Assembly (NCBI GenBank): GCA_028691625.1
Contig: JAQUYZ010000094.1
Coordinates: forward strand, 1 to 6,613
DNA: 6,613 nucleotides
Reading direction: 5' to 3'
Source of the DNA: Eubacteriales bacterium
GTDB lineage: Bacteria > Bacillota > Clostridia > Peptostreptococcales > Anaerovoracaceae
Of this stretch, positions 6,070 through 6,613 are shown piece by piece. The translations under genes were made by a program, and so were the position numbers. Below the pieces are notes generated by a model. The model searched no databases. It saw only the letters and a program-made list of their open reading frames with translations, and had not been told where the DNA came from. The stretch's first letter is position 1. Each line of letters opens with the position of its first letter.

Positions 6070-6613
6070 ATCACTGCCCGGTATTCTTCATCTAGATCTA
6101 ACTGGAGTGAACTCGTGTAAACATTGAACATGGAAGCAAGATCAATCACTGATATAATCTCGCAGATTTCCTCTCTAGTAAACCCCTCGTCTTGCAACTG
6201 AACAAAATCTGCATCACTCAAGCAATTGGGATTGAAGACAACTTTAAGAACAAACTCGCCCACACAACGGTAATAAGAGGGAAGATCTACTCCTGTATCA
6301 CTTGCAAGAAAAGATTGAAGATCCTCAAAAGCAAGTGCTTTATCCAGGCTGAGTACACTTTGCGCGTGGCAGGCAGAACAGTAGCGGGCACCGTGTTTAG
6401 CGGATACAAGGAATACGATCATTTCTTTTAAAGGCAGAGGAATCGTACCGGAAAAAAGGGTTGTTTTTGCGCGTTCCCAATATCCGCGCGTGATATCTGC
6501 ATTGTGACCAAAGCTTTTTAACCAAAGAGGAATCTTGGTGTCCCCGGTGGGTCGCATATAATCGTCGTACACTTCTCGGGTGCCTTGGCTCGCATCCTCA
6601 TAATTGGTAATCA
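6066..6613 (-). CDS. AhpD/carboxymuconolactone decarboxylase-like protein, start beyond the right edge
   Basis: Family of small all-helical proteins, many of them alkylhydroperoxidase-like with a reactive CxxC pair. 181 codons are visible. The core motif is KEMIVFLVSAKHGARY followed by CSACHAQ. Counting from the first full codon, Glu63 leads the helix and the redox pair is Cys78 and Cys81 (codons at 6378-6380 and 6369-6371), followed directly by His82. The C-terminal half is the usual helical repeat (FTREEICEIISVIDLASMFN). A GTG at 6570-6572 could be taken as the start, but the frame stays open to the window edge and encodes NYEDASQGTREVYDDYM across it, a segment that looks like the usual N-terminal region of this family. 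The true start therefore probably lies outside. It precedes and overlaps the diguanylate cyclase gene (stop and start share ATGA). A role in peroxide or thiol stress is inference; the exact substrate is unknown. Confidence 0.82.
   Translation of the reverse strand, partial: ITNYEDASQGTREVYDDYMRPTGDTKIPLWLKSFGHNADITRGYWERAKTTLFSGTIPLPLKEMIVFLVSAKHGARYCSACHAQSVLSLDKALAFEDLQSFLASDTGVDLPSYYRCVGEFVLKVVFNPNCLSDADFVQLQDEGFTREEICEIISVIDLASMFNVYTSSLQLDLDEEYRAVI

Overview
The window looks like a piece of the chromosome of an anaerobic Firmicute, probably a member of the Clostridia. The reasons are a histidine operon with a short-form HisG that depends on HisZ, a BioY-type biotin ECF transporter behind a BirA-like operator, strong Gram-positive style Shine-Dalgarno sites, a SigA-type promoter, and a two-cluster ferredoxin-nitroreductase fusion. 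No species can be named from the sequence alone, and no mobile element, RNA gene or CRISPR array was seen.

Left part (1-3447, all minus strand): the start of a histidine biosynthesis operon, read right to left as hisZG, hisD and hisC, with hisC running off the left edge. HisZ (the regulatory subunit, a histidyl-tRNA synthetase relative) and HisG (the short catalytic ATP phosphoribosyltransferase) are fused in one 554-residue protein. Both junctions inside the operon have the same stop-base-start arrangement (TAA G ATG), so translation is probably coupled. The visible genes cover the first committed step (HisZG), the last two oxidations (HisD) and the transamination (HisC).

Middle (3448-4198): a 232-base divergent control region, then bioY on the plus strand. 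bioY has a perfect TTGACA-17-TATAAT promoter whose -35 box lies inside the right half of a BirA-type operator, so biotin-dependent repression is expected. On the other strand are two candidate his promoters and a 19-base imperfect palindrome over the better -10 box. There is no T-box or long leader for the his operon.

Right part (4216-6613, all minus strand, convergent with bioY): a probable three-gene unit, read right to left as an AhpD/carboxymuconolactone decarboxylase-like protein (start beyond the right edge), a GAF-GGDEF diguanylate cyclase whose start overlaps the stop of the first gene, and a ferredoxin-nitroreductase 30 bases further on. The pairing of cyclic-di-GMP synthesis with two redox proteins suggests a redox or stress-linked signalling unit, but this is inference. 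Sampled lines at the far right are clearly more AT-rich than the his genes.

The most noteworthy items are the HisZ-HisG fusion, the BirA operator/promoter overlap, and the CMD-GGDEF-nitroreductase cluster. No wholly unknown system was found.
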